Source: JASJBU01 sp963797085
Lineage (GTDB): Bacteria; Pseudomonadota; Gammaproteobacteria; Chromatiales; Chromatiaceae
Length of the DNA stretch: 64,000 bases
Direction: 5' to 3'
Assembly (NCBI GenBank): GCA_963797085.1
Contig: CAWCOA010000006.1
Location: 62,001 to 126,000, forward strand
Position 1 is the stretch's first letter. Each line of letters starts with the position of its first letter. Made by a program: the position numbers and the translations under genes. The notes under the pieces are model-generated. The model made no database searches. It was given only the letters and a program-made list of their open reading frames with translations, and was not told the DNA's origin. This document shows, piece by piece, positions 54,938 through 63,379 of the stretch.

Positions 54938-55225
54938 TCCTGGAATCCTCAGTTGACCGCTATGCATATGAATCATTGTATAAAAGACGAGCCTTATGAG
55001 TGTTGAGAGATTTCACTTGTTGAATATGCAGCACTACACCGCGAATGGCGCATTTGTGGTGGTGCATGGCCGGTTTATGTTCCAGACAAAACCGGCATTC
55101 CCCACATCCCTGTGGGTCAGCTGCGTTACAACTCCTTGGAATAGAATAACTATTCCGCGTCGTTGTGCCTTGCCATGCACCACCACAAGCGCACCCTTCA
55201 CGGTGTTCAACTGAGGATTCCAGGA
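54938..55225. repeat. 288-bp inverted-repeat element inserted between RND adaptor and pump genes
   Basis: Both ends read TCCTGGAATCCTCAGTTGA (19 bases, perfect inverted repeats). A second inner inverted repeat, TTGTGGTGGTGCATGGC, lies about 115 bases from the left end and 35 bases from the right. A 37-base block at 55129-55165 is identical in inverted form to 23492-23528 and includes a GGAATAG/CTATTCC hairpin. No protein is encoded. The left end abuts the adaptor stop codon; the right end supplies the A of the pump ATG and its GAGGA ribosome site. Confidence 0.85.
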
Positions 55226-58200
55226 TGAACGACGCCTTCGATCAGGCGGGCCAACACCGTACCGATCTGCTCGGGATCTTCGCCAATCACCGGGTCGCTG
55301 CGAACCTGTTGATGGTCATCATGCTGCTGGTGGGCAGTTTGGCGCTGCATAAACTGAATGTGCAGTTTTTCCCTAATTTCCAGCTGGATACCATCTCAGT
55401 CAATACCATCTGGAGTGGCGCCAGCGCGGAAGATGTGCAGACCGGCATTACCATTCCGCTGGAGCAGCGCCTGCGTAATGTGGATAACCTCAAGGAAATG
55501 ACCTCCTCCTCGGCACCCAGCGTCTCCGGCATCACCCTGGAGTTCGATGAAGATACCGATATCATCCTGGCGCTGGATCAGGTGAAAAAACAGGTCGATG
55601 ATTTTGTCAGCCTGCCCCAGGACGCGGAGGAACCGAAAGTCTCCCAGACGGTCCGCTACGAGTCGGTGGCGCGGCTGCTGGTAAGCGGTCCGGAGGACCT
55701 GGGGGAGTTGCGTCAACTGGCGCGGCAATTCGAACGTGAACTGCTGGCCAAGGGGATCGACAAGATCAGCTTCGAAGGACTCCCTGAAGAGTCGATCGAG
55801 ATCCGGATTGCCTCTGAGCAGTTGCGCCAGCTGGGTATGTCACTGGCACAGATCGGTGAACGGATCGATGATTTGAGTCAGGATCTGCCAGCCGGGTTGA
55901 TCGGTGAAAACGATGGGACCCGCGAGCTGCGTAGTCTCAATCAGCGCCGTGAACCGGTGGAGTTCAGTGATCTGCCGATTGTTGGTAACGAAGGTCAGCG
56001 GATTGACCTGGAGGCAATAGCAGAGGTTGCGCGTAGGCCCAAACCGGGCAGCGCGACCATTACCAATGATGGCAAAAAGGCCGTGGTGATGCTCCTGCAG
56101 CGAGCCGAGTCGGGCGATTCGCTCAAGTCGGCGGAGATTCTGCAGCAGTGGCTGGAGGAGAGAATCCCAACCCTGCCGGAGAGCATCGAGGTTACCGTCT
56201 TCAACGAACGCTGGGAGCTGATCAAGCAGCGCATCATGTTACTGGTCACCAATGGAGCCGGGGGACTGCTGCTGGTATTGGGGATTCTCTATCTATTCCT
56301 CTCGGCCCGGGTTGCCTTCTGGGTGGCTGTCGGCATTCCGATCTCCTTCATGGCCACCCTGGCGGTGCTCTATGCCATGGGTGGCAGCATCAACATGGTC
56401 AGCCTGTTTGCCCTGATCATGGCCCTGGGTATCATCGTCGACGATGCGATTGTCGTGGGAGAGGACGCCCAGGCGCATTTCGACATGGGCGAAGATCCAC
56501 TCAAGGCTTCCGAGGGCGGCGCCAGGCGTATGCTGGCCCCGGTGATGGCCTCCTCACTCACCACTATCGCTGCGTTTCTGCCGCTGATGCTGATTGGCGG
56601 GCATATGGGCAACATCATGTTCGCCATTCCCCTGGTGATCGTTAGCGTCATTTTCGCTTCACTGATCGAAAGTTTTCTGATCCTGCCCGGCCACCTGCGG
56701 CATGCCTTTGGACATGGCCGTCACCGACAGCCCTCGCGCATCCGTGAACGCCTCGATCAGGGGTTTGCCCGCTTTCGTGACGGCGCCTTCCGACGCATGA
56801 TGGAAAGGGTGATCGAATTTCGCTGGACCACCATCGCCTTCAGTATCGGCTGTTTGCTGTTTGCGGTCGGTCTGCTCGTCGGTGGGCGTGTCGGCTGGCA
56901 GTTTTTCCCTTCCCCGGAATCGACCACCGTCTATGCCAATGTGCGCTTCGTGGCGGGTACCGCCGAAGACAGGGTTGACCGGTTTCTACTACACCTGGAG
57001 CAGACCCTGGAACAGACCAAGGCTGCCTTCGATGAGACGGTGGTGGACACCACCTATGTCAGCCACGCTGCATCGAGTGGCCGGGGCAGGGCGATAAGTG
57101 GTGAGCGGGTCGGTTCAATCTATGTGGAGTTGACCGCGCCGGACAGCCGCAGCGTGCAGAACAACGAGTTCATTCGTGAATGGCGTAAACGGGTAAAGCT
57201 TCCTGCCGGCATCGAGAGCTTCACGATTGCCGCGCGCCGCGCCGGACCGCCAACCATGGATCTGGATATCCGCCTCTCCGGTGATGATCCCCAGGTCCTC
57301 AAAAGCGCCGCCCTGGAACTGCAGGAAGCGATCAAAGTGATCTCCGGTGTCAGTGCCGTTGACGATGACCTGCCCTATGGCCGGGAGCAGCTGATCTACT
57401 CTTTGACCTCAGAAGGTGAAGCCCTGGGTCTGACCATTACAGATCTGGGCCGCCAGCTGCGCGCCGCCTACGATGGCATCCGCCTGCAGCGTTTTCAGGA
57501 TGGTGCAGACGAGGTTGAGGTGCGTATCCAGCTGCCTGATGAGGAGCAGCGAAGACTGACCAGTCTCGATCAGTTGCCGATCCTTCTACCCAATGGTGAG
57601 TTCGCCCCCCTCGGCAGTATCGCGAGCTGGCGATCCAATTTGGGTTTCGAGGCCCTGCGCCATGCCGATGGTCAGCTTTCGGTTTCAATTACCGGGGATG
57701 TCGATCCGGCGTTTGGCAACACCCAGGAGATCGTCAATGGGTTGACTGAGACCACCTTGCCGCAACTGATCAGTCGCTACGGTATCAGTTACTCTCTCGA
57801 GGGCAGTGCTGCCAGCCAGCGCGATACCCTGACCGATCTGCGCATCGGCGTCGGACTGGCCCTGATACTGATCTACCTGGTGCTGGCCTGGGTATTCGCC
57901 TCCTATGGCTGGCCGTTGATCGTGATGACAGTGATTCCCCTGGGCCTCACCGGTGCCATCCTCGGCCACTGGTTGATGGGCATGAACATGACACTGCTGT
58001 CAGTCTTTGGTTTTTTCGGCCTGTCGGGGATCGTCGTCAATGATTCGATCATCCTGGTTACCTTTTATAAACACATCCGCGCCACTGGGATGGCGGTGCG
58101 TGAGGCGCTGATAGAGGCCGCCTGCCAGCGCCTGCGCGCGGTATTACTGACTTCACTGACCACGATTGCGGGACTGACTCCGCTGCTGTTCGAGACCTCC

Positions 58201-58365
58201 CGGCAGGCCCAGTTCCTCATCCCGATGGTAACTTCGATCGCCTTCGGCCTGGGCTTTGCCACCATCCTGATCCTCTTGGTCGTGCCGTCTCTGCTGTCAG
58301 TCTATGAAGATGCTCTGGAGTGGATCAGCAAACACCGGGCTGTGCCGCTCGAACAGCTGTCCTAG
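55225..58365 (+). CDS. RND family efflux transporter permease
   Basis: A 1046-residue pump of the AcrB/MexF superfamily: first helix LLMVIMLLVGSLALHKLNVQ, a periplasmic domain with SAEDVQTGITIPLEQRLRNV (in parts), a membrane block with GIIVDDAIVVGEDAQAHF (proton-relay acids in the fourth helix), a second periplasmic domain, and the final block with GLTGAILGHWLMGMNMTLLS and GIVVNDSIILV. The ATG at 55225 is preceded by GAGGA within the inverted repeat; an upstream in-frame start at 55165 would encode the repeat itself. The substrate is unknown. Confidence 0.95.
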   Translation: MNDAFDQAGQHRTDLLGIFANHRVAANLLMVIMLLVGSLALHKLNVQFFPNFQLDTISVNTIWSGASAEDVQTGITIPLEQRLRNVDNLKEMTSSSAPSVSGITLEFDEDTDIILALDQVKKQVDDFVSLPQDAEEPKVSQTVRYESVARLLVSGPEDLGELRQLARQFERELLAKGIDKISFEGLPEESIEIRIASEQLRQLGMSLAQIGERIDDLSQDLPAGLIGENDGTRELRSLNQRREPVEFSDLPIVGNEGQRIDLEAIAEVARRPKPGSATITNDGKKAVVMLLQRAESGDSLKSAEILQQWLEERIPTLPESIEVTVFNERWELIKQRIMLLVTNGAGGLLLVLGILYLFLSARVAFWVAVGIPISFMATLAVLYAMGGSINMVSLFALIMALGIIVDDAIVVGEDAQAHFDMGEDPLKASEGGARRMLAPVMASSLTTIAAFLPLMLIGGHMGNIMFAIPLVIVSVIFASLIESFLILPGHLRHAFGHGRHRQPSRIRERLDQGFARFRDGAFRRMMERVIEFRWTTIAFSIGCLLFAVGLLVGGRVGWQFFPSPESTTVYANVRFVAGTAEDRVDRFLLHLEQTLEQTKAAFDETVVDTTYVSHAASSGRGRAISGERVGSIYVELTAPDSRSVQNNEFIREWRKRVKLPAGIESFTIAARRAGPPTMDLDIRLSGDDPQVLKSAALELQEAIKVISGVSAVDDDLPYGREQLIYSLTSEGEALGLTITDLGRQLRAAYDGIRLQRFQDGADEVEVRIQLPDEEQRRLTSLDQLPILLPNGEFAPLGSIASWRSNLGFEALRHADGQLSVSITGDVDPAFGNTQEIVNGLTETTLPQLISRYGISYSLEGSAASQRDTLTDLRIGVGLALILIYLVLAWVFASYGWPLIVMTVIPLGLTGAILGHWLMGMNMTLLSVFGFFGLSGIVVNDSIILVTFYKHIRATGMAVREALIEAACQRLRAVLLTSLTTIAGLTPLLFETSRQAQFLIPMVTSIAFGLGFATILILLVVPSLLSVYEDALEWISKHRAVPLEQLS

Positions 58366-58442
58366 CGTTTTCAACAAAAGATCAACTCTGCCGCTGTGAT
58401 TCCGGCAATTGCAAGGCGAGAGGAATGGGCTTGTTCTGATTG

Positions 58443-58492
58443 ATAGGTAATTAAAAGCTTTTGGATATAATGGAACCATCGGAATTACCTAT
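58443..58492. promoter_or_regulatory. Operator-like inverted repeat and -10 box upstream of oxyR
   Basis: ATAGGTAATT at 58443-58452 and AATTACCTAT at 58483-58492 are perfect inverted repeats spaced 30 bases apart, 12 bases before the oxyR start. A perfect TATAAT lies between them at 58466-58471. The ATAG/CTAT ends recall OxyR half-sites, but total spacing is 50 rather than the 37 bases of the classic ATAG-N7-CTAT-N7-ATAG-N7-CTAT operator. Autoregulation is likely for a LysR-type protein. Confidence 0.5.
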
Positions 58493-58503
58493 AACAATGG
58501 ATT

Positions 58504-59433
58504 ATGAATCTTAGGGACTTGAAGTACGTCATCGCGGTTGCCGAGACCCACCATTTTGGCCGGGCTGCAGAAAGGTGTTTCGTCAGCCAACCCACTCTCA
58601 GTGGTCAAATCAAGAAGCTGGAAGAAGAATTGGGGGTGGTGATCTTCGAGCGTACCAAGCGTTCTGTGGAGATAACGCCGATTGGCGCAGAGATCATCGC
58701 ACTGGCTCGACAGCTGATGGAACAGGCGGATGCCATCGAGCAGGTCGCACGGGCCTACAGTGACCCGTTGGCCGGACCGTTGCGTATTGGCGCCCTGCCT
58801 ACCCTGAGCCCCTATCTGATGCCGCTGATACTGGTTCCGTTAAGAGATCAATACCCGCAGCTCAAGTTGGTGCTGTTTGAGGAGGTCACGACTTCTCTGC
58901 TAAAACGCCTGCGTAGTCATGAACTGGATGCCGCTATTATCGCCACCCCAGTTAATGAGCCGGACTTGCTGCAGATTCCGCTGTTCAACGAACCGTTCTG
59001 GTTGGCCCATCCGCAAAAACACCCGCTCTACTACAAGGATGAGATTACCCAGGAAGACCTGGCGGGCCTGGATCTGCTGCTGCTGTCGGATGGCCACTGC
59101 CTGGCACGCCAGGCCATGGAGGTGTTTGGCTTGACCGACAGGCCGCTGCAGGGGCAGATGGGTGATTTGCGGGCGGCAAGCCTGGAAACACTGCTGCAAC
59201 TGGTCGGGACTGGTTTCGGCTGCACTTTGGTACCGGCCCTGGCGGTGCGCGGCCCTTGGTTGACCGACAGCGGCATCATTGCCCGTAAATTGGATCTGCC
59301 CAAGGCCTATCGCCAGGTATCCCTGGTATTTCGGCAAAGTTTTCCACGCCGTAAGGTGCTGGATGCCTTGATCGAGGTGGTGCTCAATCATCTACCTAAT
59401 ACGGTGTATCCCCTGACCAGTGTGGAAGCCTGA
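58504..59433 (+). CDS. oxyR: OxyR-type LysR family transcriptional regulator
   Basis: A 309-residue LysR regulator. The helix-turn-helix region (HHFGRAAERCFVSQPTLSGQ) and the effector domain match OxyR, including the SASLETL-like RAASLETLLQLVGTG. The peroxidatic cysteine aligns exactly at residue 199 (LSDGHCLARQAM), but residue 208, the resolving cysteine in E. coli OxyR, is Phe (EVFGL). C240 in GFGCTLVP is the only other Cys nearby. It probably senses peroxide through a one-Cys or alternative-disulphide mechanism, or has changed signal. Confidence 0.85.
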   Translation: MNLRDLKYVIAVAETHHFGRAAERCFVSQPTLSGQIKKLEEELGVVIFERTKRSVEITPIGAEIIALARQLMEQADAIEQVARAYSDPLAGPLRIGALPTLSPYLMPLILVPLRDQYPQLKLVLFEEVTTSLLKRLRSHELDAAIIATPVNEPDLLQIPLFNEPFWLAHPQKHPLYYKDEITQEDLAGLDLLLLSDGHCLARQAMEVFGLTDRPLQGQMGDLRAASLETLLQLVGTGFGCTLVPALAVRGPWLTDSGIIARKLDLPKAYRQVSLVFRQSFPRRKVLDALIEVVLNHLPNTVYPLTSVEA

Positions 59434-59506
59434 GAAGCGCCTTCGTTAAATCCGCTGTTTTGACATCTTATCTTCATCATCCTGGCTTAGAATCGAAGCT
59501 TGCCAT

Positions 59507-59775
59507 CGACGAGGTACACGCGTGAGCCTGCCGACCTGGATTACCGCTTTCAGCACGGAAGCAGCAACCTGTCAGGCGCTGCAATTTTCCTATGGAGTGC
59601 ACCCGGGTCAGGTGGCTGTTGAATATACGGACTGGGGGCCTTTCTGCTGCGATTGGCTGCATGGCCAAGGATACGAACAGGTGTGGCGATATTGACCCAG
59701 GGGCCTTCACTGAACAATCCCCACGCCAGCCACAGCATGGAGTTCGCTAACCTGTCCTACCAGGTCAGAGGATAA
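59507..59775 (+). pseudogene. Relic of pyruvate kinase C-terminal domain
   Basis: Frame one reads LPTWITAFSTEAATCQALQF, SYGVHP and an acidic/aromatic stretch to a stop at 59693. Skipping the shift after GYEQ gives VAILTQGPSLNNPHASHSME and FANLSYQVRG to TAA at 59773-59775. Together they resemble the C-terminal (alpha/beta) domain of pyruvate kinases; the catalytic barrel is absent because oxyR ends only 70 bases upstream. At least one frameshift is needed, so this is a fossil. The family call is by pattern and is moderately sure. Confidence 0.55.
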
Positions 59776-59790
59776 GGTCGCGTTCGAGAT

Positions 59791-60810
59791 CTATACTTCT
59801 GCGCAAGGGTTGCAGGCCATGGTTGCCTTGAACATGCCAGTCAACATGATCAGTGTGGCCAAAACGGCGGAGCTGATACACCAGATACAGACCGCGTGAA
59901 TGACGAACAACTCCAAGCTGGTCAGGTAGATCGAAAACATCACTCCGAAGATACTGAAGGCGAGTAATCCCAGGGTAGCTCTTTGACCCCAGTGACCAGT
60001 CCGCAGGCGTTGCATTGCCCAGAGAAAGAGGATGCCGAGATAAAAGACCACACCCCACATCGACATGGGTATGCCGAGCATTTTGGAGTAGGGGCTGGCC
60101 TGCACACTCAGGCAGTCGCCAATAGGCCCGCACATGGCATCACTATGGCTCAGGGCCGCCGAGCTGAGGTAGACGCCGATGCCCAGGCCGAGCAGGGCAA
60201 ATAGCGGCAGACTCCAGGAGTTTATGGCTGGGATATCCAGCAAGGCATGGCCTTTTTTCGCAAGGCGCCAAATGCTGTAACTCAGGGACAGCAACATGGC
60301 AAGCAGCACGGTCCAGGCAAGACCGGTCGCTATCGAATCGCTTGCGTTCTCCGTTTCCGCTGCGCTGTTGTACTCTTCACCGTTGATCAGTTGCTGGAGT
60401 CCGGCAAAATCAGGCCAGTTGCTAAGTTGAGGGGTCTGGTCAGCTGCCAGCAGAGCGGGTAGTTGGGCTAATATCTCTTGCTCGCCGCGGAGTAGCAATC
60501 CACCGCTCAAAACGGCAGGTCTCTCCCAGGAGTCCGGCCTGGCGCCATAGCGCTCCAGTACCTGTTTGAATACCTGGTCGCCGGGCGCTTCGGTGATATC
60601 CACTGGAAATAGCTCAAGTCGCGCTCCTTGCTGAGCTGTCAGTGGCATGAGAAATTCATCGATGACTGCCGGACACTCCGCACAAAATGATGGATAAAAC
60701 AGCACCGCCTTCATACTGGCGGGGTCATTCGCCATGACTTCTTGTAGCGGGGCCGACATCAGCAGCAGTAGAAACAGTAGGTGGAGGTTTTTTCTTGCTA
60801 TTGGATGCAT
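59791..60810 (-). CDS. Vitamin K epoxide reductase (VKOR) family protein with N-terminal CxxC thioredoxin-like domain
   Basis: A 339-residue membrane protein. A signal or anchor (LLFLLLLMSAPLQEVMA) precedes a thioredoxin-like domain with C43-x-x-C46 in FYPSFCAECPAVIDE. Five membrane helices then form the VKOR core with the loop cysteines MCGPIGDC and the active-site CIWC. Bacterial VKOR oxidises DsbA-like proteins and passes electrons to quinones; usually the thioredoxin-like partner is fused at the C-terminus, here it is N-terminal. The ATG at 60810 is preferred to 60831. Confidence 0.85.
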   Translation of the reverse strand: MHPIARKNLHLLFLLLLMSAPLQEVMANDPASMKAVLFYPSFCAECPAVIDEFLMPLTAQQGARLELFPVDITEAPGDQVFKQVLERYGARPDSWERPAVLSGGLLLRGEQEILAQLPALLAADQTPQLSNWPDFAGLQQLINGEEYNSAAETENASDSIATGLAWTVLLAMLLSLSYSIWRLAKKGHALLDIPAINSWSLPLFALLGLGIGVYLSSAALSHSDAMCGPIGDCLSVQASPYSKMLGIPMSMWGVVFYLGILFLWAMQRLRTGHWGQRATLGLLAFSIFGVMFSIYLTSLELFVIHAVCIWCISSAVLATLIMLTGMFKATMACNPCAEV

Positions 60811-60997
60811 CTCAATTCCAGTCGATTCCATGGGAAATTTACCCAGTGTTGCGGTGAATTCTATTCGACCGAATATATTCGAATTAGATTCATGGAGAGA
60901 AGTATTTTCTGCGAATTTCTAAGCGTTCTGGTGATAATTTTTCCAGATGAGCCTGATTGAGGAGCGTTGTGCTATAGGTACATTGCCGGTGGACTGT

Positions 60998-63379
60998 TCA
61001 GCCAAGCTCGGAATTGCGGTCTGGAGAAATGTAATTCGGGGTGAGAAGTTGCCAAAGTGTCGCGGCATCCGCCGGCCGGCCGAAATGATAACCCTGGGCA
61101 ATATCACAATTGGCCCGTTTGAGAAACAAGGCTTGCTCCTTGGATTCGACCCCTTCGCCGACAGCCTCCATACCCAGTTCATGAGCGATAGCAATGATGG
61201 CTTTGGTCAGGCTTGCATCATTGTTATCAACCAGAACGTCGCGGATGAAAGATTGATCGACCTTCAAAACGTCCAGGGGGAATTTTTTCAAGTAGCTCAG
61301 GGAGGAAAAACCGGTGCCGAAGTCGTCTACAACCAGGCGTACACCCATTTCAGTGAGTTGATGCAGTAGTTGCAGAACTTCGGGTCTGTCTTCCACTAGC
61401 ATGCGTTCGGTAATCTCAACCTCGAGTTGATTTGCCGGAAAGTTGTTTTTGCTAAGTGAATTCTCAACGATGTTCAAAAAGTGTTTAGGCTTGAGTAATT
61501 GACGACAGGAGACATTCACGGCTACACGCAAATGTGCGGCGTCCTGACCAAGCTCCGCTATTGTCTCCAAGGCGCGTTGAATGACCCAGTCGCCAATATC
61601 CAGAATCAGACCGGATTCCTCCGCCAGAGGAATGAAATTGGCGGGCGAGACCGCTCCCAGTGTGGGATTGGACCAGCGTATCAGTGCTTCAGCGCCGACA
61701 ATCTGCTCATTGTGCAGGTCAATCATGGGTTGAAAGTGGAGATTGAATTCATTCTTTTCCACCGCGCGGATGAGCTGAGTCTCAATGGCCTGGCGTCGCT
61801 TGGCGTGCCGATTCATCTCCTGGGTGTAAAAACGGTAGGCATCGCGGCCGGCCTCCTTCGCTCGATAGAGCGCCAGGTCAGCGCACTTCATCAGCGTTTG
61901 AGCATTGGCCCCGTTTTTTGGTCCTATGGCAACGCCGATGCTCGCAGAAATGCTGAATTCCTGGTCATGGATGCGGAAGGGTTGAGAGAAATTTTGCTTG
62001 ATTTTTTCGCAAATCGTCTCAGCAGTATTGATATTCTCGACATCGGGTAACAGGATCAGGAATTCATCACCGCCCAGCCTAGCTGCGGTATCAGAGGCGC
62101 GGATGGACTGTTGTAATCGTTGTGCCGCCTGCTTCAGTAGCAGGTCTCCGGCATCATGCCCCAATGTGTCATTGACGTTTTTGAAGCGATCCAGGTCGAT
62201 AAACATGCCTACTACGTAGCGCTGCTGCCGTTCTGCACGAACCAGGGCCTGAGATAGTCGGTCCATGGCGAGGGTTCGGTTCGGTAGTCCGGTCAATGGA
62301 TCATAATTGGCCTGATGGGTGAGTTTGTTTTCATACTCGTGGCGTTTTTGTATCTCCAGCTCCAGCAGCTTATTCTGTTGGTGTAAGATTTTTGTATGTC
62401 GCTTGGAGGCATCAAATTTTGTCTTTAAGACAAGATTATGGGATTGCGTGCGATGGCCGACTATCACCGTGAGCAGCACAAATAGCGCCATTAACGCTAG
62501 GGAAAACAGATACCAGGGAGACCCGACCAGGTAAGCATTCTTTTTCACCTGTGGATTCTGCGCTGCCAGAATGAAGGGTGTTTCCGGGACGGGAATCTTT
62601 ACATAGGCGGTGAAATTGTTGTTTTCAGTAGCGGGATATCTCCAGTTGGCTGTTTCGCCCTTAGCGTCGTTAAGAGGCGAACCTTCCTCTGTCTTGTTTA
62701 GCAGCACAGCAGGGTCCTTGATCAGCAGTACATATGAGGGATTGGCTTCACCCGTCTGCTGGACCAATTTATTGAATACTGCCTGGTGGTTAATTTCGGC
62801 AATGATGGTGCCTGCTCTTTCATCTTTGTAGAGATAGGGTACCAGCAGCAGTATGTGGAAGTGGCCTGCTTCCTGGTAAATGATGTGTTTTGGGGTTTTG
62901 ACATCACTTAACCAATGGTTGCCCCAGTGTTCCGGCTGGCCCTGTTTTGTCCCTACATCTACGAGTCGATTGTTATCTGTATCGACAAAAAGAAGACGCA
63001 GGTAGGCAGGGTCAGTGTCGATTTTCTTCTGCTGCTCGAGCTGCTCGAAGCGTTTTTGCATGTTGAGCAGGCTGGCGCGCAAACCGTATTGCATCGACAT
63101 GCCCAGCGCCCGGTTGGAGGAATAGGCGGAAAGTGCCCGATCCTCGGCCAGGGTCGTGATATCTGCTCGGCGCTCGGTATGGAAATAACTCAGGGCGGCA
63201 GCGCGTTTATCCAGATTCAATCTGAGTTCATTACGAGTGGCTTCGAGCAGATCCTGCTGAGCCTTATAAGTGGTGCCCAGAAGCAGCAGTAAATAAGCTA
63301 CCAGCAGGGGCCCGGCTGCGTAGAAAAGGACGCGGCCAACGCTGAGTTTTGCTTTCTGTTTGTCTTGCGTGACAGACAT
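60998..63379 (-). CDS. Membrane sensor protein with GGDEF and EAL domains
   Basis: A 793-residue cyclic-di-GMP enzyme. Two membrane helices (near residues 15-32 and 290-310) enclose a periplasmic Cache-like sensor (LRLLFVDTDNNRLVDVGTKQ). The GGDEF domain has an intact RLGGDEFLILLP site; the EAL domain has GAEALIRW, NVSCRQL and DDFGTGFSSLSYL, consistent with an active phosphodiesterase. It shares one base (TAATG) with the upstream solute-binding protein gene, suggesting that this protein's sensing is linked to the bound ligand. Confidence 0.93.
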   Translation of the reverse strand: MSVTQDKQKAKLSVGRVLFYAAGPLLVAYLLLLLGTTYKAQQDLLEATRNELRLNLDKRAAALSYFHTERRADITTLAEDRALSAYSSNRALGMSMQYGLRASLLNMQKRFEQLEQQKKIDTDPAYLRLLFVDTDNNRLVDVGTKQGQPEHWGNHWLSDVKTPKHIIYQEAGHFHILLLVPYLYKDERAGTIIAEINHQAVFNKLVQQTGEANPSYVLLIKDPAVLLNKTEEGSPLNDAKGETANWRYPATENNNFTAYVKIPVPETPFILAAQNPQVKKNAYLVGSPWYLFSLALMALFVLLTVIVGHRTQSHNLVLKTKFDASKRHTKILHQQNKLLELEIQKRHEYENKLTHQANYDPLTGLPNRTLAMDRLSQALVRAERQQRYVVGMFIDLDRFKNVNDTLGHDAGDLLLKQAAQRLQQSIRASDTAARLGGDEFLILLPDVENINTAETICEKIKQNFSQPFRIHDQEFSISASIGVAIGPKNGANAQTLMKCADLALYRAKEAGRDAYRFYTQEMNRHAKRRQAIETQLIRAVEKNEFNLHFQPMIDLHNEQIVGAEALIRWSNPTLGAVSPANFIPLAEESGLILDIGDWVIQRALETIAELGQDAAHLRVAVNVSCRQLLKPKHFLNIVENSLSKNNFPANQLEVEITERMLVEDRPEVLQLLHQLTEMGVRLVVDDFGTGFSSLSYLKKFPLDVLKVDQSFIRDVLVDNNDASLTKAIIAIAHELGMEAVGEGVESKEQALFLKRANCDIAQGYHFGRPADAATLWQLLTPNYISPDRNSELG

